Assembly (NCBI GenBank): GCA_039707655.1
Contig: CM077676.1
Location: forward strand, 83,415,895 to 83,479,894
Reading direction: 5' to 3'
Length of the DNA: 64,000 nt
Source of the DNA: Elymus sibiricus
Taxonomy: Eukaryota; Streptophyta; Magnoliopsida; Poales; Poaceae
A program made the position numbers and the translations under genes. The notes beneath the pieces are model-generated. The model saw nothing but the letters and a program-made list of their open reading frames with translations, did not search any database and was not told where the DNA came from. Positions within the stretch are counted from its first letter, which is position 1, and each line of letters starts with the position of its first letter. Below, piece after piece: positions 35,516 to 46,890 of the stretch.

Positions 35516-36329
35516 CGGCACTTACGAATCCATCCTCTCCATTCTCTCGACGCCAAACACAGAGACGCCGCCAGGCTGCTGCGCCGCCGCCTGCCCCGAC
35601 GCCGGCCGCCCGCGCCTCCTCCCCGACACCGCCCGCGCCTCTCCTCTCCGACGCCGGCCGCCCGCGCCTCCTCCCCGACGCCGCCCGCGCCTCTCCTCTC
35701 CGACGCCACCCCTGACGCCGGCCGCCCGCGCCTCCTCCCCGACGCCGCCCGCGCCTCTTCCCCGATCGACGCCACCCGCGCCTCTCCTCTTCGACGCCGC
35801 CCGCGCCCGCCGGCCTCGACCTCGCCGTCGCCGGCCTCGATCGACCTCGCCGTCGCCGTCCTCGACCTCGCCCGTTGTGAGCTCGCGCCTCCCCCTCCGG
35901 CGATTTTTTTTCTCTAGATATGTTTTAGATTATTATTAACTAGTATACAATGTATGTATATATGTATATATGTATGTATGTTTTGATGTTTTAGATGTTT
36001 TAGATGATTATTTTTTCACTATATGTATATGTATGTTTTAGTTTTTTTTTCACTAGTTTTTTTATACAATGTATGTATATATGTATATGTAGATGAACTG
36101 TGGAATTTGCATAGATTTTCTGTTTTTTAGTTTTTTATACTTATAGAAAAAAGTTGCATAGGAAAAAGTTACATAGAAAAAAGTTGACCATGTATTAATA
36201 ATATTTTAATGTTGTATTTGCAAAAGTTTGTCATGTATTTGCAAAATCAAGTGAAAAAGAATTACAAAAATCACAATCAAGCATTTAAAAAATGTTAAAT
36301 TTGCATAGAATTTGTTCTCGACGTCTACG
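35516..36329 (+). other. Leader of second transcription unit
   Basis: A GC-rich stretch (35560-35900) repeats CGCGCCTCCTCCCCGACGCC with variations, followed by AT-rich sequence with ATGTATGTATAT repeats. No frame with a recognisable domain is present. It probably holds the 5' untranslated exon and an intron. Confidence 0.4.
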
Positions 36330-36755
36330 ATGCCCGGCCCGCATCCTCGTCGTCGACTCGGTGGCGAGAACCTGCTTGAGAGGCGCCATGTCCGGGACTG
36401 GGCTCTGCCGGGCTGGCACTGGGAGGTGCTACCTTCCGGGGCGCGCAGCTTGGTAAGGAACCGGGCTCCCATCGTCGACCCGGAGCTTCTTTGGTGGCGG
36501 TCGCGTGGGCCACTTTCGGTGCGGAGGCAGCCGGCCCCCGCGGAGGTGGTACGTCGCCGTGTCAGGGAGGAGGACGAGCACGTCCGTCGCTACATGGTTG
36601 CGTTGGACGTCAGGTTCTCCAATACTTGGCAGGTTCTTCAGGGATCTCACCCGAGCTATGATCCTGTGATGGTTCCTTCTCTTTGGGTGTCCACCGCCCG
36701 CGCCTCAGGAACCGCGAGTGAACTAGATTCTTCGATAATATTCGATCTGTATTAG
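36330..36755 (+). CDS. 141-residue conserved CACTA ORF, unknown function (inner copy)
   Basis: Open from MPGPHPRRR to a TAG at 36755. It keeps all segments seen in the outer copy, including PELLWWRSRGPLSV and DVRFSNTWQVLQGSHPSYD. It is Arg- and Trp-rich with no predicted membrane segment. Preservation in both copies, when the neighbouring large genes carry stops, suggests either selection before insertion or chance survival of a short frame; the two cannot be separated here. Confidence 0.6.
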   Translation: MPGPHPRRRLGGENLLERRHVRDWALPGWHWEVLPSGARSLVRNRAPIVDPELLWWRSRGPLSVRRQPAPAEVVRRRVREEDEHVRRYMVALDVRFSNTWQVLQGSHPSYDPVMVPSLWVSTARASGTASELDSSIIFDLY

Positions 36756-36995
36756 CTAGTGATGTTATATGATAATATTCGAGATGTATTAGTGATAATT
36801 AATACTCAAGATGTATTCGAGATTATATTCGATAATATTCGAGACGATGTATTCGAGATTATATTCGATGATGCATATTATCTGGATTATTCGAGATGCA
36901 TATTATCTACTATGATTCAGTTTTTCCTTATTGATTGCATTCTAATTTGAATACTAAATTGTTTTGTCTTTCTTCTGGATTAGTTAATATAAGCT

Positions 36996-39900
36996 ATGGA
37001 CAATACCGGCAGAGACGGAGAAGAGACCATGTTCGACATCATACGCTCCCCGAGCCCAGATGAGAATGAACCCGAAGATGACGGCTCGCAATATCTTAAT
37101 AATTCCGGTGAGGGAGTATTAATATTTGATGAAGACGAACGAAGAGACGAAGGCCACAACAATGATGACGAAGGAAATGTTCTTCAAATAACAAAGACCG
37201 GCAAGGTATATATATATAAGGCCTCTGGTGATCATTACATGTATTAATTGATTTATATATATTAACGAATCGATCTTTCTTCTTTTAGCCCTCCGGATCG
37301 AGCAAATCTTCTACAAGCAGGGCAGTACGAGGCCCGGCCAGAAGGTTGCAGGCTGGCATAAAGTACAACATCGATGCCATCAAAGAAAATGGCAAACCGC
37401 TTGCTGCTAAAAAGAATGCGGACAAATTTACTCGTCAATGCAGAGTTATTGTCAGGGACCAAATCCCGATCTCCGTTCAAGAATGGAATAAGCCAGCAAA
37501 GGGAGATCAAGGAGTTACTTTTGTCGACGGAAGAGCAAAAGATCTGCTTTGGGAATCGCTCATGGCACATTTCACCCTACCAGATCATTTGACAGATGAA
37601 GAACGGGAGAAAGTCAAGAAGAGTGCTCTTAAGAAGATGGCGATAGCATTCAACAACCACAAGAAAAGAATATGGGCCAAGTACCAAGCAGACGGAAAGA
37701 AGACTCCAGCATTCAAGGGAACACTGGAGAAGGCAAAAGATCACTGGGACGATTTTGTGCAGTTCAAGGAATCGGAAGAAGCTAAGGAACGGTCAAGAAT
37801 AAACAAGATTAATGCTGCGAAAAAAAAGTGGCACCATACTCTGGGGCCAGGTGGCTACCAGGTCGGCCGGCCTAAGTGGGATCTCGCTGAGGAACAGATG
37901 ATTGCTGCAGGGGTCACTCCAGTTACATTGAGTTGGCCCCCCAGGTGCAGGACTTGGTTTTATGCGCATGGGGGGAAGTTGGACCCAGAGACAGGGCTGG
38001 TTATGGAGCGGGCAAGTCTTAAAGAAGCCTCCGACGCTTTACTTGTTGCAATACAAGATGCTCGAACGGGAAAGTACAAGCCTGACAGAGAGAATGACGA
38101 GCTTACACACGCCCTGAACAATCCTGAACACCCAGGACGAACACGAGGCAAAGGCGTTGTTCTGTGGTTTGAGGGGTTTGCGGACTGGAACACCACTTAC
38201 AGAAGCCGTGCGAGAAAGAAGCAGCAGGAGGAGGAGCAGAGGAAGCAGGCAGCAGACCGCCTTCAACTGGTAGAATCAAAGCACGCGGAGTTGGAATGCG
38301 CTTACCTAAGGCAGCAGGAGCAGATCGACTCACTTAGCCAGGAAAGGCCGTCTCAGCGGCAGCAGCAAGCAGATCCAGCATTGGATACAACCGTCCGATC
38401 TATGCCGAAAAGCAGCATGGGTTCCACCCCGGCCGATGATGCACTGCTGGATAGATACCCTGTGGATGATTTCAAAGATACGACACCTTGTGAGCTACAC
38501 ATGAAAGTGAAGAACATATCCATGAAGGTGGCGGACGGCTATGCTTTAACAAATCCCCCTGAAGCAAACTTCCATTGCAATCTGATTCCAGCTGGCTATG
38601 CTCGTGTCGGGGTTGATAAAGTGATGTCAGGATATTACGAGCTAGAGCTTGACATTGCTGGAGGTGACTAGGAGCGCACACTGGGAGAGGCCATACATCA
38701 TATCATTCTATGGAGAAAGGATTGCATCGTCTTTCCAAGGCCACCGACTCCTCCTCCAAGTCTGCCACCGTGTCAGCCGACTCCAACCCTGCCCGAGACG
38801 CAGCGCGGCGCTAGTCCGCCACCGCGTCAGCCGTCTCCACAACCCCACCCCGAGACGGAGCCCATCAGCGCGAGTCCGCCATATCGATCTTGGGTGCGTC
38901 AGCCTTCTCCAAAGCGGAAGAGAGCACCAAGCAAGAAAGCCTCTCCTCCTGCCAGAAAGAAGTTGGCTTACGAGATGACTATCGAGGAAAACAAGGCCGA
39001 AGTGGCTGCCCAAGTGAAGGCACATTTTGCACGGAAACAGCCCCCGCCGAAGGAGAAAATACCTGATGAAGTCATACAACACTTTATTGATAATGCTCAA
39101 CCGGCTGTGAAGAGGACGGACTCAGACTATGAGCGTTGTATTAAGAAGTTATATGTGGCACAAAAAGATAAGGAGTCGAGCTCGAGCCAAGCAAGGAGTA
39201 GTAAATGCGGGAAAACTGTTCCCCAGCTGGGAGAACAGGCAGTGCAATCGATTCGCCCGCTCATTGTACAATCACATGGTGTGAGTACCGCCGATCAGCC
39301 GGTAATAACCGACGCTCATAGACAGATGGCTATTGAGGCCGGTGTCACTGTTGAACAACTCCTAGGCATCGAGGAACTCCCCAAGATTCAAGATCACGAA
39401 GTAGCATGGAAATATGTCCCCGGCCAAGATCTGGTCAGGGAGGTCGAGAATCTATCAACGAGAATGTGCAATTTGCATGACTGGTACCTGAGAGAAGTCA
39501 AGAAGGGGCGAGATTCCCTCATGGTGAAAGTCAAGGAAGAGCATTACTTCAATGCAAAAGATTTGTGGGTTGAGTTTGAAGAAATGTTTCAGTTATTCAA
39601 TCAAGACGCACTCGACAAATCTCTCGTCAGTTGCTATTGTCTGTAAGTGATTTCTTTCTGTAATTTAAGTCTCTAGCTGTGCTCGTTCGTTGCCTGTAAT
39701 TATCCTCACTATATTCTTTTCTTTGGTATTATGCAGAATGAAGATTTATGAAATGAAAAGAGATGGACGCTATGGCATTGGGTTCATTGACCCAAATACC
39801 ATTAATGAAGAGGTGTGGTCACGTCACCCACAAGAGACAGAGAAGAACTTGCTACAGTTTTTGAAGCAACTAAATACCTCACCAGAAATAGTATTTCCTT

Positions 39901-40732
39901 ACAACTTCGGGTGAGTGTTACTGTCTTGTACTACAAATTCTATTTTGCTTACTAGATGTTAATAAGTGTAGTTGATGAGTTATGCACATGCCCGCTTAAT
40001 TATACAAACGTGTGCGCATGCAGTTTCCACTGGATCCTGCTAATCATTGAAGTTGACGAGGGAAAAGTTAAAGTACTTGACTCACTACTTAAAGAACCTA
40101 AAGACTACTTAATCGTGAAGGGGATGGTCGACAGGTAATTTCAATCATTATCGCACTATGTCAGCCTCTTTAGTTCATTTCCTGATATCAACTAATTAAT
40201 AAATCCTTTATTCATTTTCTTTGCCGGGTAGGGTTTGGCAAAGCTTCATCAAACAGGTCCCAGGCGCATGGAAACAAGAGCTGAAATGGGTGCGACCCAG
40301 GGTATGTAATTAAGTAGTACTAGCTACGTGTCCGCTCATCTCTTTAATTCTAGTTTCAATATCATTATCATGCTTGATTAATTATTATCTGATTGAATTC
40401 TATTCTCGTAAAGTGCATGAGCCAGGCGCCGGGGAATAATTTATGTGCATACTACGTTTGCGAGAACATTCACATTATAACGTCCGAAAGGAGCAGATCT
40501 GAAAGACAACTTTGGGTACGTTTGCCAGAACACTATCCACAATTTTTTTATCATCATCTAATATATACACACACAACTAATATATTCATCTTGATCTCCT
40601 TCTTTAAAGCTGAAGGAGATGCGGGACAAGCTCCTACCAACGGACCGCATACGAGCACTTCAAGAGGAAATTGCGGGATTTTTGGTTGACCAGGTCATAG
40701 ATCCCAAAGGAGTATACCATTACTCCTATTAA
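36996..40732 (+). pseudogene. Transposase_24-like / Ulp1 peptidase gene of inner CACTA, one stop
   Basis: Predicted exons are 36996-37205, 37289-39642, 39737-39910, 40024-40134, 40232-40301, 40414-40515 and 40610-40732, all with GT-AG borders and agreeing phases. The first exon is acidic. Exon 2 has a Transposase_24-like segment (about 37700-37970, EEAKERSRINKINAAKKKWH), a Gln-rich coiled-coil-like part and a Pro-rich basic linker (38730-38950). The last four exons form a C48 peptidase: FHWILLIIE gives the His, VLDSL the Asp, and QAPGNNLCAYYVCEN the Gln and Cys. A single in-frame TAG at 38669-38671 is the only break I see. Without it the product would be about 1050 residues. The host-like SUMO-protease fold has no proven role in transposition. 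Confidence 0.8.
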
Positions 40733-40989
40733 TGTGCCTGCATGTAATTATCTGCAAATTGTAGGAGAAATTGTATATATGTACCAAATTGTATATATAT
40801 ATGTGTATGCGCATGCATATGGTCGTACGAGAAATTCTATGATATATATATATGATTGGTTCTACGAGAAATTCCATTTATATATGCATGACGTGTACAG
40901 TATGTATGTAGTAGCGTAAAATATGTTTAAAATGAAAAAGAATTAAATGGAAAACACAAAATTAAAAGGAAAAATAAAGCATAAACCCC

Positions 40990-41291
40990 TAAACCCCTAT
41001 ACCTTTTAGTCCCGGTTGGTGTTACCAACCGGGACTAAAGGCCACCAAGCTCCCGGCGCGGGCTCGTGCCACGTGGTGCCTTTTAGTCCCGGTTGGTGTT
41101 ACCAACCGGGACTAAAGGCCACCAAGCCCTCGGCACGGGCTCGTGCCACGTGGTGGGCCTTTGGTCCCGGGCCGTGACGAACCGGGACTAAAGGGGGGGG
41201 GGGGCTTCAGTCCCCACCCTTTAGTGCCGGTTGTTGAACCGGGACTATAGGCCCTTACGAACCGGGACTAAAGGCTGATTCTGCACTAGTG
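40990..41291 (+). repeat. Inner CACTA 3' subterminal hairpin array
   Basis: Two near-identical hairpin blocks (TTTTAGTCCCGGTTGGTGTT...) separated by GGCTCGTGCCACGTGGTG are followed by degenerate copies, a poly-G run (41200-41213) and the terminal CACTAGTG. AAACCCCTAAACCCC at its inner edge is the counterpart of the telomere-like run at 20983. Confidence 0.9.
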
Positions 41292-41294
41292 TTC

Positions 41295-41735
41295 GGGCCC
41301 AAATTAAGCGCGGGAGGGGGCCTTTAGTCCCGGTTACAGCCACGGGCCGGGACTAAAGGTCTATTTTCGGACCCAAATTAAGCGCGGGAGGGGGCCTTTA
41401 GTCCCGGTTGGTGGCTCCAACCGGGACTAAAGGGTTGGTCCTGGCGTGGTGCAAGTTTAGTCCCACCTCGCCAAGCGAGAGGCACTCGCACCAGTTTATA
41501 AGCCCCGCTGCGATAGCCGTCTCGAGCTCCTCTCTAAAGCAGGCAGTACATGCCTAACGTTCGCCCTGCCCTGTGGGCCCTGCTAGCCCTGCGGGCCTGC
41601 ATCCTGGCCCATATATAGTTGGGTTTCTAGTCGTATGCAGGCCGTGGTGGCCTAGTAGGCGGGCATTTTTTTCTTTTTTGCATATGTTATGTCAACTTTT
41701 TAGTCCCGGTTGGTGGATCCAACCGGGACTAAAGG
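41295..41735 (-). repeat. Internal hairpin array of outer CACTA, right part
   Basis: Two tandem units, each CCCAAATTAAGCGCGGGAGG plus a TTTAGTCCCGGTT hairpin (41301-41377 and 41372-41432), are followed by sequence homologous to 35040-35300 of the inner element in reverse, and by one isolated hairpin at 41699-41737. The array's other half is at 26880-26957, across the inner insertion. Confidence 0.85.
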
Positions 41736-42316
41736 TCTTTTCCAGTTTTTTTTTGTTTTTTGCTTTATTTTTTTCTTTTGTTTCTACTTACAGCCAAATA
41801 TTTAGAGTTTTTGAGTGAATCTTTTTGGTTTAGGTCACAAAAATTATAAACTTTCTGTTAGTGCCAGTAGTTTTCAAATTTGAATAGTTTAAATTTGAAT
41901 TCTTTGAAATTTGTGTGAATCACTAGTTTGTGAATAACTTCACTTTAAAAATAGATTTTTGAGTGATTCTTTTTCCTGCTGTTTAATATTAGTGTGTTTT
42001 ATCAGTATGTTCAATTTGGTAATTTTTAGGTTATTTAAATCGGTGTTTTAATCAAAAACAGATTCTGTTTAGCTCTTTTAGTTTTATAGCTCAAAAAAAT
42101 CATTAAATGCATGAAAAATAGCGAATGAAGTCAGAAAGGGTTGAAAATTTATGATGTGGCTTTCAATGGTGCATGTTGAATGCACAAAAAGTCTGGAGTT
42201 AAAATAAGTTTAAAAAAATGAAATGCCTTTGTAACAGATGAGTTTTCGTCCGAAGTGGGACTTTCCAGATAAGTCCGGAAACTCACTAGAGAAGAAAGTG
42301 ATGACGGTGAAGCCGG

Positions 42317-45300
42317 TCACATCCCAGAGTGGGATATTGGGGTATAAAACTTTTTCTTCGCGTGTGTCCCTTTGCGCCGTAACCATGGACAATCTTCATC
42401 ATTTAACAGGATGCTTGGGTCAGTCTTCACTGTGAAGGGAGCAATTTCATGAAACTTTTCATAATCTTCTGACATGTCTATCTTGTCCTCCACTCCCACG
42501 ATGTTTCTTTTCCCTGAAAGAACTATGTGGCGCTTTGGCTCATCGTATGATGTATTCGCTTCCTTATCTTTTCTTTTTATCGGCTTGGTAGACATGTCCT
42601 TCACATAGAAAACCTGCGCCACATCATTGGCTAGGACGAATGGTTCGTCTGTGTACCCAAGATTGTTGAGATCCACTGTTGTCATTCCGTACCGCGGGTC
42701 TTCCTTTACCCCGCCTCCAGTCAGATTGACCCATTTGCACCGAAACAAAGGGACCTTCAAATCACGTCCATAGTCAAGTTCCCATATCTCCTCTATGTAA
42801 CCATAATATGTGTCCTTTGGCCTATTGGTGTTTGCTGCATCAAAGCGGACACCACTGTTTTGGTTGGTGCTCTTTTTATCTTGGGCGATCATGTAAAATG
42901 TATTCCCATTTATCTCGTACCCTTTGAAAGTCGATATAGTCGAAGATGGTGACTTGGCCAGCAAGTACAGCTCATCTCCAACAGTGTCGTCATGCATGAG
43001 ATGTGTTTGCAACCAACCGCCGAATGACGCCATGTGTGTACGTTTGATCCAGGGCTCAGACTGCTCCGGGTTCTTGGAGCGTACTATCCAGGTGTTCCTC
43101 GATATACGGAGCCACCAAGCTGGAATTTTGTAGAACTGTGTAGTGTGCTTGCGCCCAAGAATGCCCGTCCATACATATTACTGAATCCTTTCCTAGCGTG
43201 CCTTTTCCACCCAGTCTGCCATCATGCCGCGATTCGGGAACACCAATCGGCTTAAGGTCAGGAATAAAGTCAACACAAAACTCAATGACCTCCTCTGTTT
43301 CATGGCCCTTGGAGATGCTTCCTTCTGGCCTAGCACGGTTATGAACATATTTCTTTAAGACTCCCATGAACCTCACAAAGGGGAACATATTGTGTAGAAA
43401 TACAGGACCCAGAATGGCAATCTCGTCGACTAGGTGAACTAGGACGTGCGTCATGATATTGAAGAAGGATGGTGGGAACACCAACTCGAAACTGACAAGA
43501 CATTGCACCAAATCATTCTGTAACCTTGGTAGGATTTCTGGATCGATTACCTTCTGAGAGATTGCATTGAGGAATGCACATAGCTTCACAATGGCTAATC
43601 GAACGTTGTCCGGTAGAAGCCCCCTCAATGCAACCGGAAGCAATTGCGTCATAATCACGTGCCAGTCATGAGACTTTAGGTTCTGGAACTTTTTCTCTGC
43701 CATATTTATTATTCCCTTTATATTCGACGAGAAGCCAGACGGGACCTTCATACTGAGCAGGCATTCAAAGAAGATTTCCTTCTCTTCTTTGGTAAGAGCG
43801 TAGCTGGCAGGACCTTGATACTGCTTTGGATGCATGCCGTCTTTTCCGTGCATACGTTGCTGGTCCTCCCGTGCCTCCGGTGTATCTTTTGTCTTCCCAT
43901 ACACGCCCAAGAATCCTAGCAGGTTCACGCAAAGATTCTTCGTCACGTGCATCACGTCGATTGCAGAGTGGACCTCTAGGTCTTTCCAATAGGGTAGGTC
44001 CCAAAATATAGATTTCTTCTTCCACATGGGTGCGTGTCCGTCAGCGTCATTCGGAACAGATTGTCCGCCAGGACCCTTTCCAAAGATTACTTTTAAATCC
44101 TTGACCATATCAAGTATATCATCACCAGTACGGTGGCGAGGCTTCTTCCGGTGATCTGTCTCACCTTTGAAATGTTTGCCTTTCTTTCTTAAGAGATGCT
44201 TGATCGGTAGAAATCGATGATGTCCCAGGTACACATTCTTCTTACATTTATCCAAATATATACTTTCGGTCTCATCTAAACAATGCGTGCATGCATGGTA
44301 TCCCTTGTTTGTCTGTCCTGAAAGGTTACTAAGAGCAGGCCAATCATTGATGGTTACAAACAGCAACGCTCGTAGGTCAAATTCCTGTTGTTTGTGCTCA
44401 TCCCACACACGTACACCTTTTATGTCCCACAGCTGTAAAAGTTCTTCAACTAATGGCCTTAGGTACACATCAATGTCGTTGCCGGGTTGCTTGGGGCCTT
44501 GGATGAGCACTGGCATCATAATGAACTTCCGCTTCATGCACAACCAAGGAGGAAGGTTATAGATACATAGAGTCACGGGCCAGGTGCTATGATTGCTGCT
44601 CTGCTCCCCAAAAGGATTAATGCCATCTGCACTTAAACCAAACCATACGTTCCTTGCGTCATCTGCAAAGTTCCGCCACTTTCTCTCGATTTTTCTCCAC
44701 TGCGACCCGTCAGCGGGTACTCTCAACTTCTCGTCTTTCTTATGGTCTTCTTTGTGCCATCGCATCAACTTGGCATGCTCTTTGTTTTGGAACAATCGTT
44801 TCAACCGTGGTATTATAGGAGCATACCACATCACCTTGGCAGGAATCCTCTTCCTGGGGCGCTCGCCCGCAACATCATCACCAGGGTCACCGCGGTAGAG
44901 GATGCAGTCATTAGGGCATGCATGTATCTTCTGCACCTCTAATCCTAGAGGGCAGACAGCCTTCTTTGCTTCGTACGTACTGTCGGGCAATTCGTTGTCC
45001 TTTGGAAGCATCTTCTTTAACATTTTCAGCAACTTTTCAAATCCCTTGTCAGATACACCATTCTCTGCCTTCCATTGTAGCAATTCCAGTGTGGTACCCA
45101 GCTTTTTCTTATCATCTTCGCAATTTGGGTACAACAATTTTTTGTGATCCTCTAACATGCGCTGCAACTTCAACTTCTCCTTTTCACTTTCGCAGTTTCT
45201 CTTTGCATCAGCAATGGCTCGACCAAGATCATCAGCGGGCTCATCTGATGCCTCTTCTTCAGCTTCTTCTTCTTCATTCTCTTCCCCCATTGTAGTACCA

Positions 45301-45596
45301 TCGTATTCAGGGAACCCAGCATAGTTGTCATCATCATCTTCTTCTTCATTCTCTTCCATTAGAACCCCTCTTTCTCCGTGCTTGGTCCAACAGTTATATC
45401 CGGACATGAAACCGAACGTAAACAGGTGGATGTGAATGACTTTTGAGCTAGAATAATTCCTATCATTCTTACAGACACCACATGGACAACACATAAAATC
45501 ATTCCGCTTGTTTGCCTCAGCCGCACGCAGAAAACTATGCACGCCATTAATGAACTGGGGAGAGCGTCGGTCATCGTACATCCATTGCTGACTCAT
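42317..45596 (-). pseudogene. TNP2 transposase (Transposase_21) of outer CACTA, one frameshift
   Basis: Single exon from MSQQWMYDD (45596; an upstream in-frame ATG lies at 45602) to TGA at 42317. The domain order is an N-terminal Cys/His Transpos_assoc-like region (CCPCGVCKNDRNY), an acidic stretch, Transposase_21 (about 44830-43900), DUF4218-like (about 43600-43200) and DUF4216-like (about 42830-42740, GYIEEIWELDYGRD). No internal stop occurs over 845 codons. One frameshift (single-base loss) near 43100 separates the last 240 codons. Relative to the inner copy, 63 bp (21 codons) are missing near 44890, removing the ACPVCG motif in frame. Transposases of this type act in the nucleus on the element's own ends. 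Confidence 0.9.
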
Positions 45597-45687
45597 CTTC
45601 ATTACACAACACCGAAAAGACCAAATTAATACAAGTTCATACATAAAGTTCATACACACTTATTCTCATAAAACAACATAAAACTAT

Positions 45688-46135
45688 CTAGCTAAAGCAT
45701 TTAAATGCAACAACAAATGCGATCAAAATCGCAACTAAGGTAATAATTGATCCAACATCATAATGATACCAAGCCTCTTTATTAACGGCATAGTTTCTAA
45801 TCTTTCTAATCTTTAAGCGCATTGCATCCATCTTGATCTTGTGATCATCGACGACATCGGCAACATACAACTCCAATTTCATCTTCTCTTCTTCAATTCT
45901 TTTCAATTTTTCTTTCAAATACTCGTTTTCTTTTTCAACTAAATTTAACTTCTCGACAAGAGGGTCGGTTGCAATTTCCGGTTCACATACCTCCTAGATA
46001 AAAATATCTATGTCAACTTGATGGGCATAATTGTCATAAACGCGAAATGCAACAAATAGTTATAAAAGAGAATATATATACCACATCCGAATCATAAACC
46101 GGACGAGGGCCGACGGGGACGGATATCAAAGTCAT
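45688..46135 (-). CDS. Small coiled-coil, C-terminal membrane-segment protein of outer CACTA
   Basis: Exons 46135-46082 and 45993-45688 give 119 residues, the same lengths and phase as the inner copy. Differences are few; DVGSIITLVAILIAFVVAF is again the hydrophobic end, and the Glu/Lys-rich helix is unchanged. The gene is divergent from nothing and directly precedes TNP2, about 90 bp upstream of its ATG. Shared splice sites and an open frame in both copies support it as a genuine element gene. Confidence 0.6.
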
Positions 46136-46614
46136 GGCACTATGTATAACAAACAATCATACATGTAAGAAAATTATACAATTAACTATCTAAATCATAC
46201 AAATAAGATTTTTTTTATAAAAAGGATAAGAACAAGAGGCTCACCAAGGTGGTGCCGGCGACGGGACGGTGGTTAGGACGGGGACGGGAAGGCACTAAGT
46301 AAACCACACCTACACATATGCAAACTAAGAAGTTAATTTGAGCTCAAATTGCATATAAATCAAATAAACTCCCACATAATTACTCCCAAAATAGAACCCA
46401 CAAATCACTATACTTAATTATAGAGCATTGCACGAGCTAATCTAGCAATGAGAGATGAAAGGACAAAGTTGCTAACCTTTGTGAACACTTGGATAGAAGG
46501 GGTGCCTTCAAATCTTGACAAATCTTTGGCAAAAATGGAGGATGAGCTCGAGAGCAAGGGGAAGAACAGAGGAGAGAAAGGGAAAAACAGAGAGAATGGG
46601 CTCGGGCTGGACGA

Positions 46615-46890
46615 AGGGTTTATATAGGGACGTCTTTAGTCCCGGTTGATTATACAAACCGGGACTAAAGGTGATCATGGGGCCCCAGCCTGACACCAGC
46701 CTGCCACCACCCCTTTAGTCCCTGTTTGTATCACAAACCGGGACCATAGGTAGAAAATGAACCGGGACTAATGATGCCCGTGCCCAGACCGCTCCTAGCC
46801 GTTGGAACCAGGACTAATGGTCACATTAGTCCCGGGCCGTAATCAAACCGGGACTAAAGGGTTGGACGAAAGGTCTGTTTTCTACTAGTG
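46615..46890 (-). repeat. Outer CACTA 5' terminal array and promoter
   Basis: From 46890 inward on the minus strand come the terminal repeat, several TTTAGTCCCGGTT/AACCGGGACTAAAG copies, and the TATA box CTATATAAACCC (46627-46616). It corresponds to 26961-27388 of the inner element. Confidence 0.88.

Larger units (their letters stand above)
26961..41291 (+). mobile_element. Inner CACTA transposon (about 12.5 kb without solo LTR)
   Basis: It starts CACTAGTAGAAAAACG at 26961 and ends ...GATTCTGCACTAGTG at 41291, flanked by TTC on both sides (26958-26960 and 41292-41294). Gene order and sequence match the outer element, in opposite orientation. The terminal repeats agree well only over the first 7-8 bases. 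Insertion is into a hairpin unit of the outer element's internal array. Its transposase gene is interrupted by an Angela-type solo LTR. Confidence 0.92.
20817..46890 (-). mobile_element. Outer CACTA transposon (about 11.7 kb without insertions)
   Basis: Termini are CACTAGTAGAAAAC at 20817 and the inverted copy ending TTCTACTAGTG at 46890, a 14-bp perfect terminal repeat. ACA lies on both outer sides (20814-20816 and 46891-46893), the 3-bp duplication expected for CACTA. Genes run on the minus strand from 46890: small membrane-protein gene, TNP2 transposase, internal hairpin array, 141-residue ORF, Transposase_24/Ulp1 gene. A second CACTA (26961-41291) interrupts the internal hairpin array. 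Removing it rejoins ...GGTCTGTTTTC and GGGCCCAAATTAAGCG, which matches the neighbouring unit GGTCTATTTTCGGACCCAAAT at 41361. Confidence 0.92.
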
